Program-made: the position numbers and the translations under genes | The notes under the pieces: model-generated | Database searches by the model: none | Told to the model about the DNA's origin: nothing | Seen by the model: the letters and a program-made list of their open reading frames with translations, nothing else | In this document: positions 55,629 to 64,000 of the stretch, piece by piece | Position numbering within the stretch: the first letter of the stretch is position 1 | Layout: each line of letters opens with the position of its first letter | NCBI RefSeq assembly: GCF_005116715.1 | Contig: NZ_SWCI01000014.1 | Coordinates: 1 to 64,000, forward strand | Length of the DNA: 64,000 nucleotides | Reading direction: 5' to 3' | From: Ferrimonas sediminicola | GTDB lineage: Bacteria > Pseudomonadota > Gammaproteobacteria > Enterobacterales > Shewanellaceae

Positions 55629-55733
55629 GCTTCATATAATCCCGATGATATGGTTCGGGAGTTTCTACCAAGAGCCGCAAATTCTTGATTATGAAGTCTT
55701 TAACTTTTTTATCCTTATAGAAAGGTAGAGACT
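55629..55733 (+). ncRNA. Adenine riboswitch (purine aptamer) with translational expression platform
   Basis: The aptamer (55629-55698) has the purine-riboswitch core: P1 GCTTCAT ... ATGAAGT, the ATATAATC and GATATGG J/P elements, GTTTCTACC and the terminal TTGATTATG. The specificity position that distinguishes guanine (C) from adenine (U) binders is U in GATTATG, as in the Vibrio vulnificus add riboswitch, so this binds adenine. Downstream, CCTT (55713-55716) can pair with AAGG of the ribosome binding site (55722-55725). The 3' strand of P1 (ATGAAGTCT) can pair with AGACTCAT across the start codon, so ligand binding would free translation. The add start is 2 bases after the end of this region. 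Confidence 0.92.
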
Positions 55734-55734
55734 C

Positions 55735-56730
55735 ATGAATCACTTTGACTTGCCTAAGATCGATCTTCACTGCCATCTGGACGGGAGCGTTCGCCCCCAG
55801 ACCATCATTGACCTTGCCCGTCGCCAGCAGTTGTCTCTGCCCAGTGAAGATGTCGAACAGATCAAGTCGCTGATGATCGCCCCTGAGACTTGCCAGAATC
55901 TGGATCAGTACCTGAGCCGCTTCGACCTGCCCCTGTCGGTGATGCAGACCGAGGAGGCCATCGAGCGCATCTCCTTCGAGCTGTTTGAAGACGCCGCCCT
56001 GGAGAACGTCAAATACCTCGAGGTACGCTTCGGTCCCCTGCTGCACATGCAGAAAGGGCTGGAGCTTGAGCAGATCATTGGCAGTGCCGTCAGGGGGATG
56101 CAGCGCGCCGAACAGCAGTACGACATTCGCGGAAACTACATCCTCTCCATACTGCGCACCATGCCCAAAGACCGAATCAATGACGTCATCGATGCCGGCA
56201 CCCGCTACCTGGGCAAAGGGGTGGTGGCCTTCGATCTGGCGGGCAGTGAACGTTCCGGCTTCTGCCATGAGTTCATCCCCTACGCCCAGTACGCCCGAGA
56301 CAAGGGTTTCAGGGTCACCATCCATGCCGGTGAGCAGGGGGATGGGCAGAATGTGCACGACGCGGTGGCACTGCTGGGGGCCGAACGCATCGGTCACGGC
56401 ATCCACATCAAGGGGCATCCCGATGCCTACCATCTGGTGAAAGAGCAGTCGGTGGCCCTTGAGACCTGCCCCAGCAGCAACGTCCAGACCAAGGCGGTGA
56501 CGTCCCTGGCGACTCACCCGGTCAAGGCGTTCCACAAGGACGGGGTACTGATCACCATCAACACCGACAACCGCACCGTCTCCAACACCACCATGACCGA
56601 CGAGGTGCGCAAGGTGATGGCGGAGTTCGGACTGACCCTAGAGGAATACTTCGAGATCTACCGGGTCAGTGTGGACAACGCCTTCGCGTCTGATCAGGTG
56701 AAAACCGAGCTGCTGCGCCATCTGCCCTAA
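55735..56730 (+). CDS. add: Adenosine deaminase
   Basis: 331 residues, the family size. Zinc ligands His12 and His14 in DLHCHLDGS, a third His and the catalytic Glu in HAGEQ near 198-202, and Asp in [10 protein letters not shown] near 279. It converts adenosine to inosine and feeds purine salvage. It is controlled by the adenine riboswitch directly upstream, so free adenine would raise its translation. An intrinsic-terminator-like hairpin follows. Confidence 0.96.
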   Translation: MNHFDLPKIDLHCHLDGSVRPQTIIDLARRQQLSLPSEDVEQIKSLMIAPETCQNLDQYLSRFDLPLSVMQTEEAIERISFELFEDAALENVKYLEVRFGPLLHMQKGLELEQIIGSAVRGMQRAEQQYDIRGNYILSILRTMPKDRINDVIDAGTRYLGKGVVAFDLAGSERSGFCHEFIPYAQYARDKGFRVTIHAGEQGDGQNVHDAVALLGAERIGHGIHIKGHPDAYHLVKEQSVALETCPSSNVQTKAVTSLATHPVKAFHKDGVLITINTDNRTVSNTTMTDEVRKVMAEFGLTLEEYFEIYRVSVDNAFASDQVKTELLRHLP

Positions 56731-57192
56731 GGGCTTGTGAGCAACCATCAAGCCCCGCCAGTGCGGGGCTTGTCGTTATCAGGGGGAGGCTTGAAGGTAA
56801 TCGCTGTGGTATGGGGAGGGAAACTGCGGGTCGCCCACCATCGCCAACAGTTTCCTGTCCGGAGGGCGGTCGGTAAGGCAGGGGTGGACGATATTGACAC
56901 TCTCCCGGCTTAGCCTCTCGAGGCCCAGCTGCCAGACTGAGCATGGAGCCCGACAAACTGACTCACTGACGCAACTCAACCCATACCGACTGCATGCCAC
57001 AGCCGGGCCCCATTTCTGTAAACCAATATTTACATTTCTGTCCATTTTGGCCACAGAACAATATTCCGCTTTGCGAGGTCGTGCGTAGGGGATTGGGCTG
57101 GGCAGTGGTAAAATCCGCAACCTGTTGTAATCATTGAATTTGTTCTATTTTTCACCTTCAAGAACAAAAAGTTCCTATAAAGAGAATGAGTT
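56731..57192. other. Region between add and the second transporter
   Basis: No supported gene. A minus-strand frame (57120 to 56779) gives MRILPLPSPIPYARPRKAEY and onward but has no ribosome binding site or known motif, and was rejected. The AT-rich right part (about 57000-57190) should hold the promoter of the transporter at 57193. Confidence 0.4.
56749..56772 (+). terminator. Terminator-like hairpin after add
   Basis: CAAGCCCCGC pairs with GCGGGGCTTG around a CAGT loop, 18 bases past the add stop. The following U-run is weak (GTCGTT). Confidence 0.6.
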
Positions 57193-58668
57193 ATGTGGAA
57201 CCGACTGAATAGGTCGATGATGGTGTGCCAGATGATGTTTGGCATGTCCTTCTATGGCGTAATGGCGGTATTGACCCGCTTCTTCCTGGAAGACCTGGGA
57301 TACTCCGAAGCCGACACCATGATGGTGGTCGGCGCCTTCTCCGCCATCGGCCCCCTGTTTGCCATCGCCGGCGGCTTTATTGCCGACCGATTCCTGGGCG
57401 CTTACCGCTCCCTGACCCTCTCCTTCAGCTGCTTCGGCGGCGGTTACGCCCTGCTGGTGCTGGGCGCCTCCATGGCCAACGTGCCCATGAGCCTGGCGGG
57501 CATCGCCCTGGCCAGCTACGCCCGAGGACTGATGTTCCCCGCCTACTCCCCCCTGTTCAAGCGCACCTTCGACAGCGAGGAGGATTTCGAGAACGGCTAT
57601 GCGGTCAACTACTCCATCAACAACATCGGCGCCTTCATCAGCCAGTACGCCTTCCCGATGATCATCCTGGTGATCGGCTTCAACGGCAGCTTCGCCCTCT
57701 CCGCCGCCATGGCGATGCTGGCGTTCGTGCTGATGGTGCTGAACCGCAAGCCACTGCTGGAGGTGAGCCCGGAGATCGACCGCAAGCCGGTGAGCCTGAC
57801 CCACTGGGCTCTGTTCGCCGCCATCTCCATCGCCATGATCGCCCTGGTGTTCTTCATGTTCTCCAACATGGAGATCGGCAAGAACATCGTCTACGCCATC
57901 GGCCTGGGCGCCATCGGCTACCTGGTGGTGCTGATGTTCAGGGCCAGCAAGCCCGAAGCACTGCGCATGGGCACCATCCTGATTATGGTGATGCTCTCCA
58001 TCGCCTTCTTCGTCTACTACGGCCAGATGATGACCTCCATGACTCTGGTGAGCATCAACACCATGCGCGGTGACCTGTTTGGCTTCATCCCGCTGGCCCC
58101 GGAGGCCTCCATGGCGATGAACCCCATGTGGTGCATGGTGGGCGGCCCGCTGATCGCCCTGGTGTTCTCCTCCCTGGAGAAGCGCGGCATCCACTTCAGC
58201 ACCGCCACCAAGGTGGGGTTCGCCTTCATCCTCACCGCCCTGGCGTTCGGCACCCTGACCCTGGCGGTGATGACCGTCGGCACTGACGTGGTGATCCGCC
58301 CCGAGGTGTTCCTGGTGATCCACTTCTTCCAGGCCCTGGCCGAGGTGATCGTCGGTTCCATGGTGGTGGCCTTCATCCTGCAGGTGACCCCGAAGCAGAT
58401 CGAGGCGTTCTCCGTCAGCCTGTTTTCCGTCTCCATCGCCCTTTCCGGGGTGGTGAGCGCGGTATTCTCCACCTCCATCGCCGTAGAGAAGGGCCAGGAG
58501 ATCACCCAGTCCATCGTCCAGAACCTCTATGGTGACTACTTTGGCATGCTCACCCTGATGGCGGTGGTGATGGTGGCGGTGGCCTTCAGCGCCTCCCAGT
58601 TGATCAAGAAGATGCTGGGCAAGGAGACGCCGGAACCCGCCGGCGAGTTGCAGCAGGCGGAGAGCTAG
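57193..58668 (+). CDS. POT-like/MFS transporter, divergent from the classic motif
   Basis: 491 residues with about 14 membrane helices. The N-terminus reads NRSMMVCQMMFGMSFYGVMA, where peptide transporters of this family have ExxERFxYYG; the Glu and Arg that couple protons in the classic POT motif are absent, although the later ADRFLGAYRS segment (about 65-74) is MFS/POT-like. It may carry a different solute or use a different coupling ion. AAAGAGAATGAG precedes the ATG. It is followed by a strong intrinsic terminator. The substrate is unknown; its position beside add suggests nucleoside or peptide uptake, an inference only. Confidence 0.7.
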   Translation: MWNRLNRSMMVCQMMFGMSFYGVMAVLTRFFLEDLGYSEADTMMVVGAFSAIGPLFAIAGGFIADRFLGAYRSLTLSFSCFGGGYALLVLGASMANVPMSLAGIALASYARGLMFPAYSPLFKRTFDSEEDFENGYAVNYSINNIGAFISQYAFPMIILVIGFNGSFALSAAMAMLAFVLMVLNRKPLLEVSPEIDRKPVSLTHWALFAAISIAMIALVFFMFSNMEIGKNIVYAIGLGAIGYLVVLMFRASKPEALRMGTILIMVMLSIAFFVYYGQMMTSMTLVSINTMRGDLFGFIPLAPEASMAMNPMWCMVGGPLIALVFSSLEKRGIHFSTATKVGFAFILTALAFGTLTLAVMTVGTDVVIRPEVFLVIHFFQALAEVIVGSMVVAFILQVTPKQIEAFSVSLFSVSIALSGVVSAVFSTSIAVEKGQEITQSIVQNLYGDYFGMLTLMAVVMVAVAFSASQLIKKMLGKETPEPAGELQQAES

Positions 58669-58686
58669 GCTGCCCCATCGTCCGAG

Positions 58687-58717
58687 AAAAAACGCTTCCC
58701 CAGGGAAGCGTTTTTTT
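58687..58717 (+). terminator. Intrinsic terminator after the POT-like transporter
   Basis: AAAAAACGCTTCC pairs with GGAAGCG followed by seven T (58711-58717). Confidence 0.95.
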
Positions 58718-58957
58718 ATGGCCTGAGGCCACGGTGCCCAGAACGGCCCCGGTCACACCGCCACCGGCGGGAGAAAAGCCCTTTCTTTGTCGATAGTTAT
58801 ATATACGGTTGATTTATAAAGATAAGTAATGATTTCACGTTTAGAAATAACCATATGTCGAACCTGGTTAAAAAAGCCCCTTCCCTCCACCGTCGACGAC
58901 CCCACATAGGGTCTATACTCATCAGGCTTTCACAGAGCCCAGCGATGGAGAGAGACT

Positions 58958-59152
58958 ATGATTACCCGCGATCCGAGAAATGAGATCTGCCGTCAACTAG
59001 AAAGAGCCAGAGAGGATCTGGAATTTTCCCTGTACCTGGCCACCGATTGTGCCAGGGGCGACCAGGCGGTGATGAACGACCACCAGTACGACGAGATCAA
59101 GCGGAACTTCGACAGCGTCTGTACCGTACTGAGAGACCTGAAGAGCAGGTAG
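58958..59152 (+). CDS. Small hypothetical protein (64 residues)
   Basis: Helical, charged, with two cysteines (CRQLE, CARGD): MITRDPRNEICRQLERARED and then LYLATDCARGDQAVMNDHQY. GGAGAGAG lies before the ATG. No domain recognised; a short DNA/RNA- or protein-binding helix bundle would fit. It is monocistronic. Confidence 0.6.
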   Translation: MITRDPRNEICRQLERAREDLEFSLYLATDCARGDQAVMNDHQYDEIKRNFDSVCTVLRDLKSR

Positions 59153-59264
59153 GACCAACGCCAGCCCGTCTTAGTCAGCGAGGCAAAAAGCCCTCGCTAT
59201 CAAGAAACGACCGGCGTTGAGCCGCTCACCACATCGAGCGCATGAAGCGCTCGATCTTCCCCTG

Positions 59265-59308
59265 ACGAAAAAAACGAAACCGAGCCCCTGGTTAAGGGAC
59301 CCGGTTTC
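59265..59308 (-). terminator. Intrinsic terminator of the alcohol dehydrogenase gene
   Basis: GAAACCG and CGGTTTC frame a stem (59276-59308) after the stop of the minus-strand dehydrogenase gene. The adjacent A-run (59268-59274) gives a T-run on the minus strand. Confidence 0.75.
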
Positions 59309-59318
59309 CGCCACCCCG

Positions 59319-60488
59319 TTACAGTGCCGCTTCCAGGATCTGCCGGCTGCGAGCCAGGTCGATGTCGCCGTGCTCGCCCAGTTTTACCATGCCATGGCGC
59401 TCCAGTTGAGCCACCAGGGTATCCACCACCTCGCCGCCGTGACCGTAGTCGCGGATGCGGGTCTTCACCTGCATCCGCTCGAAGAAGTCACGGGTCTTGG
59501 CGATGGCCGCCTCGATGCGGGCATCGTCATCACCGTCGCTGATGCCCCACACCCGCTCGGCATACTGCAGCATCTTGGCACCCTTGGTGGCCTTCTGCGC
59601 CTGCATCAGGTTGGGCAGGACGATGGCCAGGGTCTGGGCGTGATCCAACCCCAGGGTCGCGGTCAGTTCGTGGCCGATCATGTGGGTGGCCCAGTCCTGG
59701 GGCACCCCCTTGCCGATCAGGGTGTTCAGGGCCAGGGTGGCGGCCCACATGATGTTGGCGCGTACGTCGTAGTTCTGCGTCTCAGCAGGCTTGCCCACAT
59801 CCGCCAGGGCCTTGGGGCCCTCCTCAATCAGGGTCAACAGCAGGGACTCGGCAAACCTGTCCTGAATCGGGGCATTCACCGGGTAGGTCAGATACTGCTC
59901 CATCACGTGGACGAAGGCATCGACCACCCCATTGGCCACCTGGCGGGCAGGCAGGGTGTAGGTGGTGGTGGGATCCAGTACGGAGAACTGCGGGTACACC
60001 AGGGGAGAGTTAAAGGCCAGCTTGTCCTCGCCCCGGGTCACTACCGAGTTACCGTTGGCCTCGGATCCGGTGGCTGGCAGGGTCAGGATGGTACCCAGAG
60101 GCAACGCCCGGGTGACCGGCGCCTGCTTGGCGAGGATATCCCAGGGCTCCTCCCCCTCGAACAGCGCCGCCGCCGCCACAAACTTGGTACCGTCGGCCAC
60201 GGAGCCGCCGCCCACCGCCAGCAGGAAGTCGATCCCCTCGGCCTTGACCTTGTCCACCGCGCCCATCAGCTCCTCATATTTGGGATTCGGCGAGATGCCG
60301 CCATGCTCAAACCACTGGTAGCCGCTCAGGGCATCGGCCACCTGCTGGTAGACGCCATTGGCCTTGATGCTGCCACCGCCGTAGAGCACCAGTACCTTGC
60401 TGCCCTGAGGGATGCAGTTGCCGATGTTGGCGATCTCACCCTGACCGAACAGGATGCGGGTGGGGTTCTGATAATCGAAGTTGTGCAC
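59319..60488 (-). CDS. Iron-containing alcohol dehydrogenase, YqhD/BdhA type
   Basis: 389 residues from GTG at 60488, matching YqhD (387). AAGGAG lies upstream; the longer frame to 60626 is not supported. NADP site: LYGGGSIKANGVYQQV near 38-53. Metal site residues lie in VDAFVHVMEQY (Asp, His near 194-198) and THMIGHELTATLGLDHAQTL (His near 267 and 281). It reduces aldehydes to alcohols with NADPH, including short- and medium-chain aldehydes. It is divergently transcribed from a LysR-type regulator that may control it, unlike E. coli yqhD, which is controlled by AraC-type YqhC. Confidence 0.88.
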   Translation of the reverse strand: MHNFDYQNPTRILFGQGEIANIGNCIPQGSKVLVLYGGGSIKANGVYQQVADALSGYQWFEHGGISPNPKYEELMGAVDKVKAEGIDFLLAVGGGSVADGTKFVAAAALFEGEEPWDILAKQAPVTRALPLGTILTLPATGSEANGNSVVTRGEDKLAFNSPLVYPQFSVLDPTTTYTLPARQVANGVVDAFVHVMEQYLTYPVNAPIQDRFAESLLLTLIEEGPKALADVGKPAETQNYDVRANIMWAATLALNTLIGKGVPQDWATHMIGHELTATLGLDHAQTLAIVLPNLMQAQKATKGAKMLQYAERVWGISDGDDDARIEAAIAKTRDFFERMQVKTRIRDYGHGGEVVDTLVAQLERHGMVKLGEHGDIDLARSRQILEAAL

Positions 60489-60613
60489 GGTTGACTCCTT
60501 GTACTTTGCCACCGGGGTATCTTGATGACAGGCATTGTAGCCCCACACCATTGTATGTAAATATTCGTTTTTGCAAGAACACTGTAAATCAAAACTGAAC
60601 AATTGGAGAGAGC

Positions 60614-61540
60614 GTGCGCACCACATCCGACGCCATGCAGATCTTTGCCTCGGTGGTGACCGAGGGCAGTTTTACCCAGGCAGCCAAGGCTCTGTCCCTA
60701 TCCAAGGCGGCGGTCAGCCAGCAGGTGAAGCAGCTCGAGTCCCGGCTGGGGGTCAAACTGCTCAACCGCTCAACCCGAAAGTTGAGCCTCACCGAGGCGG
60801 GCCAGGACTACTACCACAGCTGCCTCAGGGTACAGTCTGAGATCCGGGCAGCCGAGGAGCGGCTGGCGGAGCTGCAGGGGGAGCCCAAGGGCAGGCTCAA
60901 AGTCACCTGCACCGCCAATTTTGGCACCCGGCTGATCGTTCCCGCTATTATCGCCTTCAAACAGCTCTACCCAGCCATCGCCATCGAGCTGCTGATGAAC
61001 GATCAGGTGCAGGAGCTGGTGGCGGACAACATCGATGTGGCGTTCCGTTTTGGCCCCCTGGCCCCCAGTCAGTTGGTGGCCCGCCCGGTGCTTCGCTGTC
61101 CCTATCTGCTCTGCGCCAGTCCCGAGTACCTTGGCCGCCGGGGCCCCCCCGCCAGCATCGAGGATCTGGGTGAGCACAACTGGGTGATCCACCGGCTCTC
61201 TCGCCATCCCAACCGGATCACCGTGGGCCACCGGGGCAAACTGGAGGAGGTGGAGATCCACGGCGATGTGGTGACGGACAACTCCATGGCGAGGAGACAG
61301 TTTATCCTCGATGGCCTGGGCATCGCCCGCATCGCCGAGGTGGATGTCCGTGCAGAGCTGGCATCGGGCCAACTTCAGCGCCTGATGACAGACCACCACT
61401 TCGGCACCATGGAGCTGTATGCCGTCTACGCCGAACGGCAGTTGATGACCCACAAACTCAGGCTGTTTCTGGATTTCATTCAGCAGTGGTTCTCGACACT
61501 GGACGCCCCGCCTTCGCCTGGGCCAGGCTCTGACGGATAA
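60614..61540 (+). CDS. LysR-type transcriptional regulator
   Basis: 308 residues from GTG at 60614 (GGAGAG upstream). Winged helix-turn-helix about 5-65 (AMQIFASVVTEGSFTQAAKA), effector domain about 90-300 with LELLMNDQ-like and NIDVAFRFGPL segments of the CrgA/DsdC-like branch. It lies divergent to the alcohol dehydrogenase gene with about 125 bases between the starts, a standard LysR arrangement. Its 3' end overlaps the convergent esterase gene by about 65 bases. Confidence 0.9.
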   Translation: MRTTSDAMQIFASVVTEGSFTQAAKALSLSKAAVSQQVKQLESRLGVKLLNRSTRKLSLTEAGQDYYHSCLRVQSEIRAAEERLAELQGEPKGRLKVTCTANFGTRLIVPAIIAFKQLYPAIAIELLMNDQVQELVADNIDVAFRFGPLAPSQLVARPVLRCPYLLCASPEYLGRRGPPASIEDLGEHNWVIHRLSRHPNRITVGHRGKLEEVEIHGDVVTDNSMARRQFILDGLGIARIAEVDVRAELASGQLQRLMTDHHFGTMELYAVYAERQLMTHKLRLFLDFIQQWFSTLDAPPSPGPGSDG

Positions 61541-62456
61541 AGGCCCCACATTCGGCCAGGCAGCGGTCCGCCTCTGGGATCCGGTGCAACAGCTGAAACA
61601 CGTGGGGCAACCCCTGCCACAGCCGCAGATCCCCCCGGTTGCCCGACGCCTTCAGCTTGGCCGCCACCGCCCTGGCATCGTCCAGCAGCAGCTCCTCAGT
61701 ACCGGCCACCACCAGCACCGGCGGCAGCCCGGCCAGCGAGCCGTGATAGGGAGAGTAACGGGGATCCAACTCCATCCCCGGCTCGATCTGTACCGACTGG
61801 CGAACCACCGCCAGGAAGGAGGCACACAGCATGGGGTCAGCGTCCAGGTTCGCCAGCACCGAGTCTCCGGACAGGGTCAGGTCGGTACAGGGGGAGAACA
61901 GGATGGCGCCAGCCGGCGGCGGCAGCCCCAGATCCCGGATCCGCATCAGGGTCGCCAGGGCCAGGTTGCCACCGGCGGAGTCCCCGGCAATGATCACCTG
62001 GCCAGGGGCGATGCCGGACTCCAGTACCCGCCGGTACGCCTGCAGGCAGTCCGCGTAGGCCCGGCTCACCGGGTGTTCCGGGGCCAGGTGGTAGTCCACC
62101 ATCACCCCGGTCGCCCCCGCGTGGGCACAGAGACGCGCCAGCATCGCCCCATGAGATCTCGGGGTCTTGATAATGAAACCACCACCATGCAGGTAGAGGA
62201 TCACCGGGCTGTCCTCGCTTTCGGGAACCCGGTACCAGTAACAGCTGAGGCCGTCGATCAGGTAACCCCGGCAATCGGTACTCCTGGGGAGCACCGCCAG
62301 CCGATCCATGGCTGCCGCCACCTGGCGCACCTGATCGACCCGGTTCATCCCCTGCAGGGGCCGTTTGAAACCCAGGGCCAGGATCCGGTTAAACAGCCTG
62401 GCCTGCCAGCTCGGCGCCTGGTTGACCGTCTCCACTGGCGGCAGCGGCCTGGCCAT
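61476..62456 (-). CDS. Alpha/beta hydrolase, hormone-sensitive-lipase (HSL) type esterase
   Basis: 326 residues. Oxyanion-hole motif HGGGF (90-94), nucleophile GDSAGG with Ser160, acid in the region near 255 and catalytic His in GLPHVFQLL near 285. HSL-type enzymes hydrolyse short or medium acyl esters. It directly follows the WS/DGAT gene (1-base overlap of stop and start), so the two act together, plausibly in wax or triacylglycerol turnover (inference). Its 3' end overlaps the end of the LysR gene on the other strand. Confidence 0.88.
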   Translation of the reverse strand: MARPLPPVETVNQAPSWQARLFNRILALGFKRPLQGMNRVDQVRQVAAAMDRLAVLPRSTDCRGYLIDGLSCYWYRVPESEDSPVILYLHGGGFIIKTPRSHGAMLARLCAHAGATGVMVDYHLAPEHPVSRAYADCLQAYRRVLESGIAPGQVIIAGDSAGGNLALATLMRIRDLGLPPPAGAILFSPCTDLTLSGDSVLANLDADPMLCASFLAVVRQSVQIEPGMELDPRYSPYHGSLAGLPPVLVVAGTEELLLDDARAVAAKLKASGNRGDLRLWQGLPHVFQLLHRIPEADRCLAECGAFIRQSLAQAKAGRPVSRTTAE

Positions 62457-63937
62457 CAGCCGGCCCGGTTACGCACCGGCTCGATGGCCGCCGGGCTCTG
62501 GGTTTTCGGGCCCGGGACGGCCCCATTCAGGTCTGGGCGGTAGAGGTCGAACAGGCTCATGGGCTGGGTCAGCACCGCCAGTTCCAGCTCATCCAGGGCA
62601 CGTTCCAGGTAGGTCGCCAGCATGCCGATATCGGGCAATACCTTGCGACAGCCCAGAAAACCGAGACAGACCTTGCCGTCGAAGCTGTAGCTGGTGATAT
62701 TCAGACTCTGTCCCGGTGGCAGCGCCGACATGGGGGACACCTCCAGCACCCGGGCCCCCATGATGTACCTGGGTTCCTGGGGCCCCGGCACCGTGGAGAT
62801 CACCAGGTTGCTGGAGGCGGGCACCTTGCGCTCCAGTCCCACCCGCCCTGCCAGCAGAGACAGGGCCTGAATGGCGACACCGTACTTCTGGTACAGCTCG
62901 GCGGAGAAGTGGCGGATCTCATTCTTGGTGGTCATGGCCGCCCGGCGGATCCGGTTCAGCCGTTGCAACGGCATCAGCTGACCGCGACTGAGCTCCACCA
63001 GCCCGAAGACAAACTGGTTGTTGGCATTGAGCTGGCCCGACTCGCGCACACTCATGGGCATCATCACCACCAGCGGCTTGTCCAGGGTGATCCTCCGCTC
63101 CTCCAGATAGCGGTTCAGCGCCATGTCGCAGGCGGTCAGAATGACGTCATTGAAGCTGGCGCCGGCCCGGGCGCCGATCTCCTTGATCCGCTTCAGCGGC
63201 ACCGTCAGCGAAGCGAAACTGCGCCCCGAGGCCGGCGTGCGGTTGAACAGGGAGCGAGGCGCCGTGAAGGGCACCCGGGTGACCCCGTGACGCACCCCCA
63301 GGGCCCGGCCGCACAGGCGTGCCCCCAGACGCATCGCCTCCGGCAGCAGTTTGCTCTGGCCTGCGGCCCCGGAGAGGGCGGCCACCGCGCTCTTGACGAA
63401 GCCGGGGGCAGCCATGCTCTTGCGGTCCGGCGCCGGATGCTGCCAGATGGGGGTCCAGTCGTGGTGATCCGGGGTGCGGGTCAGCATGGCCTTGGCATAC
63501 CGATTGAGGCCAACCCCGTCGAACAGGGCGTGATGCAGCTTCATGAACAGCACCACAGTGCCATCGCTCATGCCATCGATGATGTACAGCTCCCACAGGG
63601 GGCGGGAGCGATCCAGCGGCTGGGACTGGAGCCTGCACAGCAGTTCGTTGAGCTGGGCCCGGCGTCCGGGCGCGGGCACTGCGCTGAGCCGCACATGGTA
63701 ATCCAGCTCCACGGGCACCGCTTCCCAGCGAGGATTGCCGGTGAGCGACAGCCTGGGACGCCAGTTAAAGGGGGACTCGACCGGCTGCTTGCCCAACAGC
63801 GTCTGATAGAGACGCAGGGCAAAGTCCGGTTTGTGTTGATCGTCGGGCCGGATCACCATCATCGGCGTCACGTGCATGGGCGTCTGATTGGACTCCACCA
63901 GAAAAAACAGCGAATCCATCAGGTTCATCTTCGACAT
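62456..63937 (-). CDS. Wax ester synthase/acyl-CoA:diacylglycerol acyltransferase (WS/DGAT)
   Basis: 493 residues from ATG at 63937 (GGGAGGTGAGG site upstream); an open frame reaches 63979. The active-site motif HHxxxDG is present in LHHALFDGVG (His135-His136 ... Asp140-Gly141). A second conserved region near 270-300 (GASFNDVILTACDMALN), a PLVVMMPMSVR stretch near 315 and a C-terminal SNLVISTVPGP near 390 are typical of the family. The enzyme esterifies fatty alcohols or diacylglycerol with acyl-CoA at the membrane. It is first of a two-gene operon with the esterase. Confidence 0.93.
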   Translation of the reverse strand: MSKMNLMDSLFFLVESNQTPMHVTPMMVIRPDDQHKPDFALRLYQTLLGKQPVESPFNWRPRLSLTGNPRWEAVPVELDYHVRLSAVPAPGRRAQLNELLCRLQSQPLDRSRPLWELYIIDGMSDGTVVLFMKLHHALFDGVGLNRYAKAMLTRTPDHHDWTPIWQHPAPDRKSMAAPGFVKSAVAALSGAAGQSKLLPEAMRLGARLCGRALGVRHGVTRVPFTAPRSLFNRTPASGRSFASLTVPLKRIKEIGARAGASFNDVILTACDMALNRYLEERRITLDKPLVVMMPMSVRESGQLNANNQFVFGLVELSRGQLMPLQRLNRIRRAAMTTKNEIRHFSAELYQKYGVAIQALSLLAGRVGLERKVPASSNLVISTVPGPQEPRYIMGARVLEVSPMSALPPGQSLNITSYSFDGKVCLGFLGCRKVLPDIGMLATYLERALDELELAVLTQPMSLFDLYRPDLNGAVPGPKTQSPAAIEPVRNRAG

Positions 63938-64000
63938 GGCCTCACCTCCCTGAGCCAAGCGACACCGGGTCGCCGCCAAATCAAGCTGTTTGAATTTCCA

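Noticed and set aside
56779-57120. Minus-strand frame between add and the transporter
   Set aside because: No start site, no motif and unusual composition; judged non-coding.
1-64000. CRISPR arrays, tRNA or rRNA genes
   Set aside because: No regularly spaced direct repeats and no tRNA- or rRNA-like sequence were recognised by eye on either strand.

Overview
The window reads as chromosomal DNA of a high-GC marine-type gammaproteobacterium, probably near Ferrimonas or Shewanella (an inference from gene content, not a search). Supporting signs are an EfpL/YeiP paralogue, recC-recB-recD without ptr between recC and recB, an FAD/Fe-S D-lactate dehydrogenase of the Dld-II type, an adenine riboswitch on add as in Vibrio, and a TtrAB-type molybdoenzyme. 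Most of the sequence is dense chromosomal coding. The clear mobile DNA is an IS3-family end at the left edge, which cuts a small TTG-started gene. The 39-43 kb molybdoenzyme region looks more AT-rich than its surroundings.

Layout. 0-3.3 kb: IS end, an encapsulated-ferritin homologue without a visible shell gene or targeting tail, small membrane and cupin proteins, efpL. 3.6-8.2 kb: a tightly coupled operon of an alkyl-DHAP-synthase-like flavoprotein, a GlpD-like dehydrogenase and an FGGY kinase. 8.4-14.5 kb: outer-membrane barrel, histidine phosphatase, dld-II behind a CRP-like site, nhaA plus a secreted small protein. 14.7-21.4 kb: a NIT-domain sensor with no output domain, then an ABC exporter operon with three different periplasmic adaptors. 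21.5-31 kb: recCBD plus a VanZ-like gene. 31-35.7 kb: PepSY protein, GST and a phosphonate/selenate-type ABC importer.

36-38.1 kb holds the best candidate for an undescribed system: four co-directional genes, each with a strong ribosome binding site, encoding three related DUF2589-type proteins and one small unknown protein. 38.8-42.6 kb is ttrBA without ttrC or ttrSR. 43-53.8 kb holds a YeeE/YedE permease, an HlyD/DUF2955 exporter with an AI-2E-type permease, an M20 peptidase, several small proteins, a LysE exporter and a tandem HD/HD-GYP protein. 53.9-58.7 kb is an adenosine salvage/peptide uptake region: add under an adenine riboswitch between two POT-like transporters. 59-64 kb has a YqhD-like alcohol dehydrogenase divergent from a LysR regulator, then a wax ester synthase/DGAT with an esterase.

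Themes that recur are lipid-ether and wax chemistry (AGPS-like operon, WS/DGAT, alcohol dehydrogenase), envelope export (two adaptor-based exporters) and respiration on lactate with S/Se oxyanions. No rRNA, tRNA, CRISPR array or origin was recognised.
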